A DNA stretch of 64,000 nt from Sedimenticola selenatireducens DSM 17993 (GCF_000428045.1 NZ_KE386617.1:95997-159996), one strand, 5' to 3'; positions 7,986 through 17,611 are shown, counted from the stretch's first letter. Notes: generated by a model from the sequence alone, not told the origin. A program made the numbers and translations.

Positions 7986-8036
7986 TGTAGGAGCGGCGCC
8001 TCGCCGCGAAATCGGCCCGGGGCGGGCCTCCTACAG
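7986..8036. repeat. GTAGGAG-type REP element, copy 2 (inverted relative to copy 1)
   Basis: It starts TGTAGGAGCGGCGCC, runs through CGCGAAATCGGCCCGG and ends GGCGGGCCTCCTACA. It is the reverse orientation of copies 1 and 5. Confidence 0.75.
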
Positions 8037-8067
8037 GTTGATAAAAGCGATGGTCGGGTTAACGTGG

Positions 8068-8084
8068 TTGGCACGCAGATTGCC
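8068..8084 (+). promoter_or_regulatory. sigma-54 promoter upstream of flgG
   Basis: TTGGCACGCAGATTGCC is the strongest sigma-54 match in the window. The -24 element TTGGCACG and the -12 element TTGC match the consensus, with 10 bases between GG and GC. It lies 45 bases before the flgG start and could drive flgGHIJ and onward. Confidence 0.85.
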
Positions 8085-8129
8085 TTCACTATTGTTAGTC
8101 AACAAACAACGACAAGAGGATGACACCCT

Positions 8130-8915
8130 ATGTACCCCGCACTCTGGATAGCAAAAACAGGATTGGATGCGCAGCAGACCCGCATGTCGGTCATTTCCAA
8201 TAATCTTTCCAATGTCAGTACCACCGGGTTCAAACGGGATCGTGCCTCGTTCGAGGATCTGATCTACCAGAATGTGCGTCAGGTCGGCGCGCAGTCGTCA
8301 CAGGACACCCAGCTGCCATCGGGTCTGGCCATCGGTACCGGTGTACGCACAGTGGCCACGCAGAAGCTGCATACCCAGGGCAACATCATGCAGACCGGCA
8401 ACTCGCTGGATATGGCCATTCAGGGTCGGGGCTTCTTTCAGGTACTGCATCCCGATGGTTCCATTGTGTACACCCGCGATGGCTCGTTCGGTATGAGTTC
8501 GGATGGACAGATCGTGGACAACAATGGCTATGCCCTGGAGCCGGCTATTACCGTCCCGGCCAACACCCTGAGTATCACCGTGGGCTCGGATGGCGTGGTC
8601 TCGGCTTTGGTGTCGGGTAACAGCACGCCGACCCAGATCGGTACCATCGAGCTGGCGGATTTTGTCAACCCGACCGGATTGGCGGCAGTGGGTCAGAACC
8701 TGTTCCGGGAGACCGCGGCCAGTGGTGCCCCCACGACGGCTACCCCGGGTGTTGACGGCGTGGGTACGGTCAATCAGGGCTCGCTGGAAAGCTCCAATGT
8801 TAACGTGGTGGAGGAGATGGTCAACATGATTGAGACCCAGCGCGCCTACGAGATGAACTCCAAGGCGATCTCCACCACCGACGATATGTTGGCCTATGTG
8901 AGCAATCAGCTCTAA
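8130..8915 (+). CDS. flgG: flagellar basal body distal rod protein FlgG
   Basis: FlgG builds the distal rod that crosses the P and L rings. The product is 261 residues, the usual length for the family. The N-terminus includes the motif [20 protein letters not shown] (residues 20-39), the core [15 protein letters not shown] lies near 95-110, and the C-terminus is [26 protein letters not shown] precedes the ATG. It has its own sigma-54 promoter just upstream and starts the segment flgG-flgH-flgI-flgJ. Confidence 0.97.
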   Translation: MYPALWIAKTGLDAQQTRMSVISNNLSNVSTTGFKRDRASFEDLIYQNVRQVGAQSSQDTQLPSGLAIGTGVRTVATQKLHTQGNIMQTGNSLDMAIQGRGFFQVLHPDGSIVYTRDGSFGMSSDGQIVDNNGYALEPAITVPANTLSITVGSDGVVSALVSGNSTPTQIGTIELADFVNPTGLAAVGQNLFRETAASGAPTTATPGVDGVGTVNQGSLESSNVNVVEEMVNMIETQRAYEMNSKAISTTDDMLAYVSNQL

Positions 8916-8930
8916 CAACAGGTGCTTGAG

Positions 8931-9641
8931 ATGATGAATCGGCTCTTCTCCTTAATGATGCTGGCATTGACCGCCGTCGCACTGGCCGGCTGTAACACGG
9001 CTCCGGTGCGCGACCCGGCCTATGCGCCGATTCGCCCGGTGGTGGCCGCGCCGAAACCGGAAGGCAATGGCGCCATCTACCAGGCCGGGTATGAGCAGTC
9101 CTGGTTTGAAGATATGCGTGCCCGCCGTGTGGGTGACATGCTGACCATCGAGCTGGTTGAGAAGACTGATGCAAAAAAAAGCGCCACCACCGAAGTCAGC
9201 AAATCCAACAGCAACAGCGTCACCAATCCGACCCTGCTCGGTTCCACGCCACAATTCAATGCGCCGGGCTTGCTGCCGCTGGCCAGCAATCGGGGTAACA
9301 ATCTCGGGTTCTCCCTGGAGTCGGAGCACGATTTTTCCGGCGAGGGTGACAGCGAACAGAACAACGAGTTGACAGGCAATATCACCGTGACGGTCATCGA
9401 GGTGCTGCCCAATGGCTATCTGGTGGTCCGTGGCGAGAAGCGGATCGGCATTAATCAGGGTAATGAGTATGTGAAGGTGTCCGGCATTGTGCGCCCGGCA
9501 GATATCGATGCCACCAATACTGTGCTTTCCACGCGTCTGGCCGATCCGACCATTGTCTATGTTGGTGATGGTGCGGTGGCCGATTCCAATGTGATGGGCT
9601 GGCTGGGCCGGTTCTTTATCAGCGCCCTGATGCCCTTTTAG
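8931..9641 (+). CDS. flgH: flagellar L-ring lipoprotein FlgH
   Basis: FlgH is the outer-membrane lipoprotein that forms the L ring. The product is 236 residues from the ATG at 8931. A lipoprotein signal peptide ends in the lipobox LAGC, with the acylated Cys at about residue 21. The mature protein has the family segments WFEDMRARRVGDMLTIELVE (about 58-77) and NGYLVVRGEKRIGINQGNEY. AGGTGCTTGAG precedes the start. Its stop codon lies 9 bases before the start of flgI. Confidence 0.95.
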   Translation: MMNRLFSLMMLALTAVALAGCNTAPVRDPAYAPIRPVVAAPKPEGNGAIYQAGYEQSWFEDMRARRVGDMLTIELVEKTDAKKSATTEVSKSNSNSVTNPTLLGSTPQFNAPGLLPLASNRGNNLGFSLESEHDFSGEGDSEQNNELTGNITVTVIEVLPNGYLVVRGEKRIGINQGNEYVKVSGIVRPADIDATNTVLSTRLADPTIVYVGDGAVADSNVMGWLGRFFISALMPF

Positions 9642-9650
9642 GTGAATTGT

Positions 9651-10790
9651 ATGAAACAGTCTATCGCGTTCCGTTCCCTGTTGCCGGCCAGTATCCGCAT
9701 GAGCATCGGCCTTCTGGCACTGCTGCTGTTTGCCGGCGTCGCCCAGGCGGAGCGGATCAAGGATCTTGCTTCCATTGCCGGGGTGCGTACCAACCAGTTG
9801 CTCGGTTATGGCCTGGTCGTGGGCCTCAACGGCACCGGCGACAAGAGCAGTTCCGCCCCGTTCACGGAGCAGAGTCTGAAAAGCATGCTGACCCAGCTCG
9901 GTATCGTAGTGCCGCCCGGTACCCGGATCAATCCGAAAAATGTGGCGGCGGTGACCATCAATGCTGATCTGCCTGCATTTGCCAAGCCGGGACAGAAGAT
10001 CGATATCACCGTCTCCTCCATTGGTGATGCCAAGAGCCTGCGTGGCGGCACGCTGCTGATGTCACCACTGAAGGGTGCCGATGGCCGGGTCTATGCTATT
10101 GCCCAGGGCAACCTGGTGGTGGGTGGGTTGAGTGCATCGGGTGCGGATGGTTCCAGTATCACCATCAATATCCCCAGTGTCGGGCGCATTCCCAACGGCG
10201 CTACCGTCGAGCGTACGGTCACCTCCGGCTTTGGTCAGGGGACTTACCTGACCCTCAATCTGCATGAGGGTGACTTCACCACTGCCAACCGGATGGTTGA
10301 GTCCATTAACAAGGCTATCGGTCCGGGCGCCGCGCGTGCGCTGGACGCTACATCCGTCCGGGTCAATACCCCAATCGATCCCGGTCAGCGGGTCAGCTTT
10401 GTCTCACTGATCGAAAACCTGCCGGTCGAGCCTGGCGAGGTGGCGGCGCGGGTGATTGTCAATTCCCGTACCGGTACGGTGGTGATCAGCAATCAGGTGC
10501 AGGTTTCTCCCGCTGCTGTTTCCCATGGCAGCCTGACGGTAACCATTAGCGAAAACAGCCAGGTCTCCCAACCTGAAGCGTTCTCCGGTGGTGCCACCAC
10601 CGTAGTGCCGCGCTCCGATGTCAGTGTGGCCGAGGGCGGCAGCCGGATGTTCCTGTTCAACCCGGGCGTGACTCTCAATGAGGTGGTTCGCGCGGTCAAC
10701 CAGGTGGGTGCGGCACCGTCCGATCTGGTGGCTATTCTGGAAGCGTTGAAACAGGCGGGGGCCCTCAAAGCCGAGCTGGTGGTCATCTGA
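9651..10790 (+). CDS. flgI: flagellar P-ring protein FlgI
   Basis: FlgI forms the periplasmic P ring. The product is 379 residues from the ATG at 9651. A signal peptide of about 33 residues ends AGVAQA, and the mature part begins [20 protein letters not shown] followed by [13 protein letters not shown], both family signatures. AGGTGA overlaps the end of flgH and sets the start; a GTG at 9642 is less likely. The last base of its stop codon is the first base of the flgJ ATG, so the two are coupled. Confidence 0.96.
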   Translation: MKQSIAFRSLLPASIRMSIGLLALLLFAGVAQAERIKDLASIAGVRTNQLLGYGLVVGLNGTGDKSSSAPFTEQSLKSMLTQLGIVVPPGTRINPKNVAAVTINADLPAFAKPGQKIDITVSSIGDAKSLRGGTLLMSPLKGADGRVYAIAQGNLVVGGLSASGADGSSITINIPSVGRIPNGATVERTVTSGFGQGTYLTLNLHEGDFTTANRMVESINKAIGPGAARALDATSVRVNTPIDPGQRVSFVSLIENLPVEPGEVAARVIVNSRTGTVVISNQVQVSPAAVSHGSLTVTISENSQVSQPEAFSGGATTVVPRSDVSVAEGGSRMFLFNPGVTLNEVVRAVNQVGAAPSDLVAILEALKQAGALKAELVVI

Positions 10791-11824
10791 TGGATCTGGC
10801 CAGCGCGTCAATCTATACCAACATGGAGGGCCTGACGGCGCTCAAGGCCCGGGCATCCGAAGATGCCAAGGGTTCGCTGGATCAAGTGGCGCGTCAGTTT
10901 GAATCCCTGTTCGTGCAGCAGATGTTGAAGAGCATGCGCCAGGCCGGCCTGGGTGAAGGACTTATGGATAGTGAGCAGAGCCTGTTCTATCGCGACATGT
11001 ACGATCAGCAGCTCTCCATCCATCTGGCTGAGAGCGGCGGAATGGGGCTGGCAGATGTCATTAAGCGGCAACTGGGCGGTGCTGATGAAGCGGGAGCTGA
11101 TACCGTCCCGACGGCGAAAACGATCGAAGATTACCGGCGACTGGCCATGGCTGTAAACATGTATGGCGCACCGGAGTCAGGCAACGCGGAGAGGGCGGGC
11201 CGTGTGCGCCTTGACGGCGTTACAGCGTCCGGTGGTGTAGAAGGAACACCTCGTACAGATGCTGGGCGGAATAAACCAGCAGTGGGCGCCGAAATTGCCG
11301 TGGGACAACCGGACCCGAAAAACTGGAGTGCTGAAGAGTTTGTCGAGAATCTCTGGCCCTGGGCGACCGAGGCTGCTGGTCTGATAGGCCTCAAACCGCA
11401 GGCCCTGTTGGCCCAGGCAGCGCTTGAGACCGGTTGGGGAAAGAAGCTGATCCGCGCAGCCGATGGTGCACCGGCCAATAATCTGTTCGGGATCAAGGCG
11501 GATCGACGCTGGGAAGGCGACCGGGTAAGCGTCAATACCCTGGAATATGAGGCGGGTACGGCGGTAAAGAAACGGGCCTCTTTCCGCTCCTATGACTCGC
11601 TGCGGGACAGTTTTCATGACTACGTGGATTTTCTGCAATCGAATCCTCGCTACGGCGAGGCGCTGGGAGCCACGAAAGACAGTCAGGCCTATTTTACTGA
11701 ATTACAGCGGGCCGGTTATGCGACCGATCCGAATTATGCGAGTAAAATCAATGCGGTATTAAACGGGCCAGAAATGACCCGGGCGGTGGAACGACTCAAG
11801 CTTGAGCATGAATGGTCGCTATGA
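10790..11824 (+). CDS. flgJ: flagellar rod cap / peptidoglycan hydrolase FlgJ
   Basis: FlgJ caps the growing rod and cuts peptidoglycan to let it through. The product is 344 residues with both halves. The rod-capping domain covers about 25-95 (VARQFESLFVQQMLKSMRQA). A linker of about 80 residues follows, then a glucosaminidase-type domain at 185-340 with ALLAQAALETGWGKK containing the likely catalytic E213, and NNLFGIKAD. It overlaps flgI by one base (TGATG). The dual-domain form is typical of gammaproteobacteria. Confidence 0.95.
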   Translation: MDLASASIYTNMEGLTALKARASEDAKGSLDQVARQFESLFVQQMLKSMRQAGLGEGLMDSEQSLFYRDMYDQQLSIHLAESGGMGLADVIKRQLGGADEAGADTVPTAKTIEDYRRLAMAVNMYGAPESGNAERAGRVRLDGVTASGGVEGTPRTDAGRNKPAVGAEIAVGQPDPKNWSAEEFVENLWPWATEAAGLIGLKPQALLAQAALETGWGKKLIRAADGAPANNLFGIKADRRWEGDRVSVNTLEYEAGTAVKKRASFRSYDSLRDSFHDYVDFLQSNPRYGEALGATKDSQAYFTELQRAGYATDPNYASKINAVLNGPEMTRAVERLKLEHEWSL

Positions 11825-11856
11825 AATTCACGCGGGTCGTCAGTGGGATTAACGAC

Positions 11857-11977
11857 GTAGGAGAGGCATTTAGGCATGAAAAGCGAAAATCGCAGCTAAA
11901 GCAGCTCCTACAAGGCATCGATCGTAGGAGCGGCTTCAGCCGCGAAAGGCATCAATCGTAGGCGCGGCTTCAGCGAC
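11857..11977. repeat. cluster of GTAGGAG-type REP units, copy 3
   Basis: Three GTAGG starts (11857, 11923 and 11957) and one inverted GCTCCTAC end lie within about 120 bases. The middle unit reads GTAGGAGCGGCTTCAGCC followed by GCGAAAGGC, the classic REP form. The last unit ends 12 bases before flgK, so it sits in the leader of that gene. Confidence 0.65.
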
Positions 11978-11989
11978 CAGGACAGACAG

Positions 11990-13966
11990 ATGGCAGGCAT
12001 ACTCAATATAGGTACATCGGCACTGCTCGCGTTTCAGCGCTCGCTGACCACGACCGGGCACAATATTGCCAACTCGGATACCGAGGGGTACAGCCGACAG
12101 CGGGTCAATCTGACCGCCCGAATTCCGCAGTTGACCGGGGCCGGTTATATCGGTTCGGGAGTACAGGTGGGAGAGGTGCAGCGCCTGTATGATGACTTTC
12201 TGGCGGGCCAGATGCGTGCATCCCAGTCGTCCGCTTCCGAGATGGAGAGTTATTTCAGCCACGCCAGCCGGATAGACAATGTATTGGCGGATCCCAATAT
12301 CGGGCTGGATCCCGCCATTCAGGATTTCTTTAATGCCACGCAGGTAGTGGCGGATGATCCCTCCTCCATCTCAACAAGGCAGGTGATGTTGTCGGAAGCG
12401 GGTGCCATGGTCAATCGCTATCATGACCTCAGCCGGCAGTTTACCGATGCAAATAATCAGCTGAATCAGGAACTGGCGGATGTCGCCAAGGAGATCAGTG
12501 ATCTGGCCGAGGCGATTGCCCAGGTCAATCAGGGTATTATCGAAGCGTCTGGTGCAGGGGGACCTTCGCCCAATGATCTGCTGGATCAGCGGGAGGTGCT
12601 GCTGAACGACCTCTCCAAGCTGGTCAATATCACGGTAGTCCCGCAGGACAACGGGGCGTTGAATGTCTTTATCGGCAAGGGGTTGACCCTGGTCATCGGT
12701 GGAACCAATGCAACACTGACAGCCGTCAACAGCAGTAGCGATCCCAGTCAGCGTGATATCGCCTTCACCAATGTTTCCGGAACCCAGGTGGTTACTGATC
12801 AACTGGCAGGCGGCGAGCTGTCCGGGTTGCTTGATTTTCGAGATGAGATCCTCAAGCCCGCGACCAACCAGCTGGGCCTGGTGGCTATCGGGATGACTGA
12901 CAGGATCAACAGCCAACATCAACAGGGTCTGGATCTGGATGGTAATTTGGGTGGGCAGTTCTTTGCTCCTCACAGTGTCGGCGTGCTGAGTAATGCCAAC
13001 AATGCGAGTGCTGCCCAGGTGACGGCCGCTTATATTGATACCGGCAATCTGACGGCCAGTGACTATGAGTTGCGTGCAACCAGTGTGGCCGATCAATTTA
13101 CCATGACCCGGCTATCTGACGGCCAGGTAACCACGATCAATACAGGTGGAGTCTATCCCCATACCACGGCTGAGATAGACGGCATATCTATTTCGATCTC
13201 CGCAGCCGCCACAGCGGGTGACCGCTATCTGATCCAGCCAACGCGAAATGCGGCCAGCAACATGGAGCTGTTGATCAGTGATCCACGAAAAATAGCCGCG
13301 GCCGGCCCCATCCGGGCTGCACAGACAACCAACATCGGCGGTGGTCCCAATCAGGGCACGGCTGCCATTTCCCAACCGGACTACAGCAATACCAGCAACA
13401 TTCCGCTTGCCGGAAGCATAACGCTCGAGTGGAGTGCCACCGCTCATGGCGGGGCTCCTGGATTCGCTGTCACCGGTGGTCCCGGTGGCACCATTGCCTA
13501 TGATCCAGCAACCCAGACAAACGGCGCCAGTTTCTCCTTCCCCGCCTATGGCGGGATGAGCTTTAACATCACCGGCACACCTGCCGCCGGAGACCGGTTT
13601 GTTATCGAAAATAACAGCAGTGGTATCGGTGATAACCGTAATGCACTCAAACTGGCTGATCTGCAATCCTCTAAATCCATGCTGGGCTCGACAGGTGGGG
13701 GGCTGGAGACAGCCACTTTTCAGGGGGTCTACAGCCAACTGGTTTCAGATGTCGGCTCAAAGACTCATCAGGCCGAGGTCAACTTCAATGCCACCGATGG
13801 ACTGCGGGAGCGCCATAAAAATTCGCTCCTTTCGATCAGTGGCGTCAATTTGGACGAAGAAGCTGCCAATCTGATCAAGTTTCAGCAGGCCTATCAGGCT
13901 GCGGCGCAGGTGATTACAGTTTCCAATACCCTGTTTGACTCGCTGATCGGAGCAATCCGGAGGTAA
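11990..13966 (+). CDS. flgK: flagellar hook-filament junction protein FlgK
   Basis: FlgK (HAP1) is the first junction protein between hook and filament. The product is 658 residues, longer than the E. coli protein because of an extended central variable region. The N-terminal motif (LTTTGHNIANSDTEGYSRQR) lies at about 18-38. The C-terminus holds SGVNLDEEAANLIKFQQAY then QAAAQVITVSNTLFDSLIGA. A short AGGA precedes the ATG. Its chaperone FlgN is encoded at the left end of the window. flgL starts 2 bases after its stop. Confidence 0.95.
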   Translation: MAGILNIGTSALLAFQRSLTTTGHNIANSDTEGYSRQRVNLTARIPQLTGAGYIGSGVQVGEVQRLYDDFLAGQMRASQSSASEMESYFSHASRIDNVLADPNIGLDPAIQDFFNATQVVADDPSSISTRQVMLSEAGAMVNRYHDLSRQFTDANNQLNQELADVAKEISDLAEAIAQVNQGIIEASGAGGPSPNDLLDQREVLLNDLSKLVNITVVPQDNGALNVFIGKGLTLVIGGTNATLTAVNSSSDPSQRDIAFTNVSGTQVVTDQLAGGELSGLLDFRDEILKPATNQLGLVAIGMTDRINSQHQQGLDLDGNLGGQFFAPHSVGVLSNANNASAAQVTAAYIDTGNLTASDYELRATSVADQFTMTRLSDGQVTTINTGGVYPHTTAEIDGISISISAAATAGDRYLIQPTRNAASNMELLISDPRKIAAAGPIRAAQTTNIGGGPNQGTAAISQPDYSNTSNIPLAGSITLEWSATAHGGAPGFAVTGGPGGTIAYDPATQTNGASFSFPAYGGMSFNITGTPAAGDRFVIENNSSGIGDNRNALKLADLQSSKSMLGSTGGGLETATFQGVYSQLVSDVGSKTHQAEVNFNATDGLRERHKNSLLSISGVNLDEEAANLIKFQQAYQAAAQVITVSNTLFDSLIGAIRR

Positions 13967-13968
13967 CT

Positions 13969-15198
13969 ATGTTACGCATCTCAACCCAGATGATCACCGA
14001 GCGCAGCCTGAGTTCCATGCTCCGGCAGCAGAGTGAACTGAACGATACCCAGCAACAGCTTTCCACCGGCAGACGGGTGTTGACGCCCTCCGATGATCCG
14101 GCGAGTGCGTCCCGGGTATTGGGGCTGAACCGCGCGGTCGACACACTATCCCAGTATCAGAGCAATATTGATCGGCTGACCTCCCGCCTGGAGACGGAAG
14201 AGGGGGCGCTTGATGGTATTACCAATCTGTTACAGCGGGTCAGGGAACTGACAGTAGAGGGTAATAATGATGTGTTAACGACGCTTGATAAAAGTGCCAT
14301 TGCCTCTGAAATCAGGCAGATAGGCGATCAGCTGTTTTCCATGGCCAATTCGAGGGACAGCGGGGGCGAGTACGTTTTTGCCGGCTATCAGTCCGGTACC
14401 CGGCCCTTCTCTTATGACCTGGGTGTCTACAGCTACAACGGCGACGGTGGCCAACGGGAACTGCAGATCGCCTCGGATCGCACCGTGGCGGATGGGGACA
14501 ACGGATTTGATACGTTCATGAATATCGCGACCGGGCCGATTGCCACGGTCAATGTGGCCGCGCCTACCGACCCGGCGCCTGCCGCCATCACTGCAGGTGA
14601 TATCACCATTGATGGTGGCAACGGCAATGGGGCAATCAGTATCGGAGCCTTGCCGCTCGCGGCCAATCCGACGCAGCGAGCGGTCCAGTTGCGAGATGCC
14701 ATCAATGCCATCAGTGGTCAAACCGGGGTAAGGGCCGAGAGTAACACTGCACCGCCTGACACCCTGACCCTGACCGCGGTTGGGGGCACGGGCGTGACGG
14801 TGAATATCGCCGGTACTGCCACCACGGCCAATACGGGTCTGACAACAGGTGCAACCGCGCCGGTGACTTCAAAGCGGAGTGTATTCGAGACTCTTGACCT
14901 GCTGGCCGCGGATCTGGAGGCCGGGAAATCAGTAGATCGCTATATCACCGATGTTCAGCTGGCGATGGACAATGTCATTGAGGTCAGAACCACCGTGGGT
15001 GGCCGTTTGAATTCCATTGAAGAGCAGCAGACGGTGAATGAGGATCTCAAGCTGAACCTGGAAATCCACCGTTCTGAGGAGCGTGATCTGGACTATACGG
15101 AGGCTATCTCCCGGTTTGAGAGCCAGATGACCGCCCTGCAGGCCGCTCAACAGGCCTATGTGAAGGTAAAAGGGCTTTCCCTGTTCAATTACCTGTAG
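13969..15198 (+). CDS. flgL: flagellar hook-filament junction protein FlgL
   Basis: FlgL (HAP3) is the second junction protein. The product is 409 residues. The flagellin-like N-terminus (LSTGRRVLTPSDDPASASRV) is at about 32-51. The C-terminus (TEAISRFESQMTALQAAQQA) ends near 395. An insert at about 190-300, rich in Ala, Thr and Gly, makes it longer than the E. coli protein (317). GGAGG precedes the ATG. The stop codon TAG lies inside the first bases of a REP element (TGTAGGAGG), so the repeat defines the end of the protein. Confidence 0.94.
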   Translation: MLRISTQMITERSLSSMLRQQSELNDTQQQLSTGRRVLTPSDDPASASRVLGLNRAVDTLSQYQSNIDRLTSRLETEEGALDGITNLLQRVRELTVEGNNDVLTTLDKSAIASEIRQIGDQLFSMANSRDSGGEYVFAGYQSGTRPFSYDLGVYSYNGDGGQRELQIASDRTVADGDNGFDTFMNIATGPIATVNVAAPTDPAPAAITAGDITIDGGNGNGAISIGALPLAANPTQRAVQLRDAINAISGQTGVRAESNTAPPDTLTLTAVGGTGVTVNIAGTATTANTGLTTGATAPVTSKRSVFETLDLLAADLEAGKSVDRYITDVQLAMDNVIEVRTTVGGRLNSIEEQQTVNEDLKLNLEIHRSEERDLDYTEAISRFESQMTALQAAQQAYVKVKGLSLFNYL

Positions 15199-15259
15199 GA
15201 GGCCCGCCTCGGGCCGAATGCGCGGCGTGGGCACACAAGACGTGCCCATCCAACGTGTC
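15195..15259. repeat. GTAGGAGGCCCGCC-type REP, copy 4, joined to a GTGGGCAC palindrome
   Basis: It begins GTAGGAGGCCCGCCTC and continues GGGCCGAATGCGCGG. It then passes directly into CGTGGGCACACAAGACG and TGCCCATCC, the arm pair of the GTGGGCAC family. The first bases supply the flgL stop codon. Confidence 0.65.
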
Positions 15260-15266
15260 TGAAGTT

Positions 15267-15361
15267 GTAGGTCGTGTTAGCTGAAGGCGTAACCCGACAA
15301 GGTTTCCGATACAGGGAGCGTGGATTGATTGTCGGATTACGCTGTCGCTAATTCGACCTAC
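15267..15361. repeat. GTAGGTCG-type inverted-repeat element, copy 3
   Basis: The left arm GTAGGTCGTGTTAGC with GGCGTAACCCGAC faces a right arm GTCGGATTACGC ending AATTCGACCTAC. The element is about 95 bases and has terminal inverted repeats. With the promoter at 15436 it fills the flgL-fliC interval (15199-15573), where I see no gene. Confidence 0.7.
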
Positions 15362-15435
15362 GAGATTGATTTTTATGTAAAAATTAAACGGATATTTTTT
15401 GTAATGGCATTCGCAAGATTTTTTGTTATTTCGCT

Positions 15436-15462
15436 TAAAGAATCCCTGGATACGGCCGTTAC
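15436..15462 (+). promoter_or_regulatory. sigma-28 promoter of fliC
   Basis: TAAAGAAT-N11-GCCGTTAC has the exact FliA spacing, with the TAAAG and GCCG cores intact. It lies 111 bases before the fliC ATG, implying an untranslated leader of roughly 100 bases. Confidence 0.75.
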
Positions 15463-15573
15463 AAACATCGGAGGCGGTAAATATCAGAAAATTGTTCCGA
15501 TATATCCGCCAAATATCAACCTGACCCCGAGGGCACCCGATGCGGTAGCTAAAGGGGAATAAGGAGCAAGACA

Positions 15574-17121
15574 ATGGCACAGATTATCAATACCAATATT
15601 GCGTCCCTGACCGCACAGCGCAATCTGAACAAATCCCAGAGTTCAATGGCTACAGCCATGGAACGGCTCTCTTCCGGTCTTCGTATCAACAGCGCTAAGG
15701 ATGATGCGGCTGGTTTGGCAATTTCTGAACGGATGACTTCCCAGATTAGAGGGTTAAATCAGGCAATTAGAAACTCAAATGACGGCATATCTCTTTCCCA
15801 AACTGCGGAAGGGGCGTTGGGTGAGATTACTAATAATTTACAGCGTGTACGTGAATTGTCTGTACAGTCAGCAAATTCAACTAACAGTGCTTCTGACAGG
15901 GCGGCACTTGATGAGGAAGTGCAGCAACTGCTTGCAGAAATAGACCGTGTTGCGTCGCAAACTTCGTTCAATAATCAACGTATTCTGGATGGTACTTTTG
16001 GATCAGCCAGCTTCCAGGTTGGTGCAAATGTTGGTGAAACTATATCAATCAACCTCGCAACAAGTATGCGTACTACATCAATTGGTAAAACTGCTGACTA
16101 CGTCAATAGTACTACCCAGTTTGATACCACTAAGGCAGTTGGTTCACAAGGAACTGGTGTAAATACTAGTGCTATCGCATCAGGTAATGTCACTATAGCC
16201 ATTGGGAGTAATTCCGCCGTCACCGTTGGGGCGTCACAGGACTATTCTTCAACAGGCGCTGGACGAACAGCAGGTAGTGCCTATTCAAAAGCTGACGCTA
16301 TTAATTCGGCTGGTATTAGTGGGTTAACTGCTGTCGCCGATACGACGGTTCAGTTAGACCTGGCCGCCAACGCCGTATCTGCTACAAATACTGGTTATAG
16401 CCTGTCGCTCAATGGTGTGGCAATTGTAACGGGATATGATGGTACTGCCGACGGTGCGATGAGTTCCGATACGCTTGTGTCGCTTATCAACTCAAATGCA
16501 AGTGCATCGGGTGTTACAGCTTCGTATGATAGCGCAAATACCAGAATTACGTTAACTGCAAGTGATGGCAGAAATATAGCGGTTTCGCAGACAAACACAA
16601 CAACCACAACAGATGGTTTTCAGGGTATTGAGGGTGATAACAACGCTGTTAACACCACAACTGACTTTACGCCAGGTGCAAGTGGTGCAGCGGCAACAGC
16701 TACGTATGGAGGTACTCTCCGTCTCATATCTGCAGAGTCAATTGCTGTAGCTGGGACGGCTCCGGCGACAATTGGATTTACTACGGGCTCTATGGCACTT
16801 GGCAACTCAGCACTTAGTTCATCATCAGTAACGACGGTTGCAAATGCTAATACAACTCTTACTCGCGTTGATGCGGCGTTGTCTTCAGTGAGTACCCTTC
16901 GTAGTACTTTTGGTGCAGTTCAGAATCGTTTTGAAACAACTATAGCTAACCTGAGTGTGACGTCTGAAAATCTCTCAGCCGCCCGTTCCCGCATCCAAGA
17001 TGCCGACTTCGCCGCTGAAACAGCCGCGATGACCCGTTCGCAGATCCTGCAGCAGGCGGGTGTGGCAATGGTTTCCCAGGCGAATGCGCTGCCGCAGAGC
17101 GTATTGTCACTTCTCCAGTAA
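15574..17121 (+). CDS. fliC: flagellin FliC
   Basis: This is the filament subunit. The product is 515 residues. The N-terminal D0/D1 region is highly conserved ([20 protein letters not shown], then [19 protein letters not shown] and [20 protein letters not shown]). The C-terminal D0/D1 region includes [19 protein letters not shown] and [19 protein letters not shown]. The middle (about 170-430) is Ser/Thr/Ala-rich and variable. AAGGAG precedes the ATG. Base composition changes inside the gene: I counted 24 of 60 G+C at 16081-16140 and 25 of 60 at 16561-16620, but 39 of 60 at 16981-17040. That mosaic suggests recombination or strong codon selection. It is the only flagellin gene in the window. 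Confidence 0.97.
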   Translation: MAQIINTNIASLTAQRNLNKSQSSMATAMERLSSGLRINSAKDDAAGLAISERMTSQIRGLNQAIRNSNDGISLSQTAEGALGEITNNLQRVRELSVQSANSTNSASDRAALDEEVQQLLAEIDRVASQTSFNNQRILDGTFGSASFQVGANVGETISINLATSMRTTSIGKTADYVNSTTQFDTTKAVGSQGTGVNTSAIASGNVTIAIGSNSAVTVGASQDYSSTGAGRTAGSAYSKADAINSAGISGLTAVADTTVQLDLAANAVSATNTGYSLSLNGVAIVTGYDGTADGAMSSDTLVSLINSNASASGVTASYDSANTRITLTASDGRNIAVSQTNTTTTTDGFQGIEGDNNAVNTTTDFTPGASGAAATATYGGTLRLISAESIAVAGTAPATIGFTTGSMALGNSALSSSSVTTVANANTTLTRVDAALSSVSTLRSTFGAVQNRFETTIANLSVTSENLSAARSRIQDADFAAETAAMTRSQILQQAGVAMVSQANALPQSVLSLLQ

Positions 17122-17130
17122 TCTGGGCGA

Positions 17131-17162
17131 GGGATGGGGCATTGAAAAAATTGCCCCATCCC
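17131..17162 (+). terminator. fliC downstream hairpin
   Basis: A perfect 11-base stem (GGGATGGGGCA/TGCCCCATCCC) with a 10-base loop starts 10 bases after the fliC stop. It lacks a T-run on the plus strand, so it may stabilise flagellin mRNA or terminate inefficiently ahead of flaG. Confidence 0.6.
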
Positions 17163-17182
17163 GCGTTAAATAGGTGATCGCC

Positions 17183-17611
17183 ATGGTGAATGAAATCTCG
17201 CAAAGTGTATTGAGCGGCCTGTCCGCGCAATCAAAAGGAGCTGCAAGCAGTACCGTAAGGGTGCGGGAAAATTCTGAAATCCAGCGGGTGGCTCAATCTG
17301 CACAAATCGCTTCCAGGGGTGAGGCCAAGGAAGAACAAAGGCCTACTGCAGCGATGGATGGACAGACGCTTGATAATGCGGTTGAACAGTTGAACCAGTT
17401 TGCTCAATCTGTTCAGCGTAAACTGGAATTCTCAGTGGATGAAGAGAGTGGAAAGACCGTTATCAAGGTTATAGATAAAGAGTCTGGTGAGATGGTGAGG
17501 AGTATTCCATCTGAAGATGTGCTGGATATGCAGCAGAGGCTCAGGGAAACGAGTGAAGCTATTTTTAAAGGTAATCAGGGAATATCGCTGCTGTTTGAAG
17601 CAAAGGCATGA
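17183..17611 (+). CDS. flaG: flagellar protein FlaG
   Basis: FlaG is a small protein often encoded next to flagellin and linked to filament length control; its mechanism is not settled. The product is 142 residues. The family domain lies in the C-terminal half (LEFSVDEESGKTVIKVIDKE, then SGEMVRSIPSEDVLDMQQRL). AGGTGA is 5 bases before the ATG at 17183; a GTG at 17174 would overlap this site. It lies between fliC and fliD, the usual place. Confidence 0.9.
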   Translation: MVNEISQSVLSGLSAQSKGAASSTVRVRENSEIQRVAQSAQIASRGEAKEEQRPTAAMDGQTLDNAVEQLNQFAQSVQRKLEFSVDEESGKTVIKVIDKESGEMVRSIPSEDVLDMQQRLRETSEAIFKGNQGISLLFEAKA

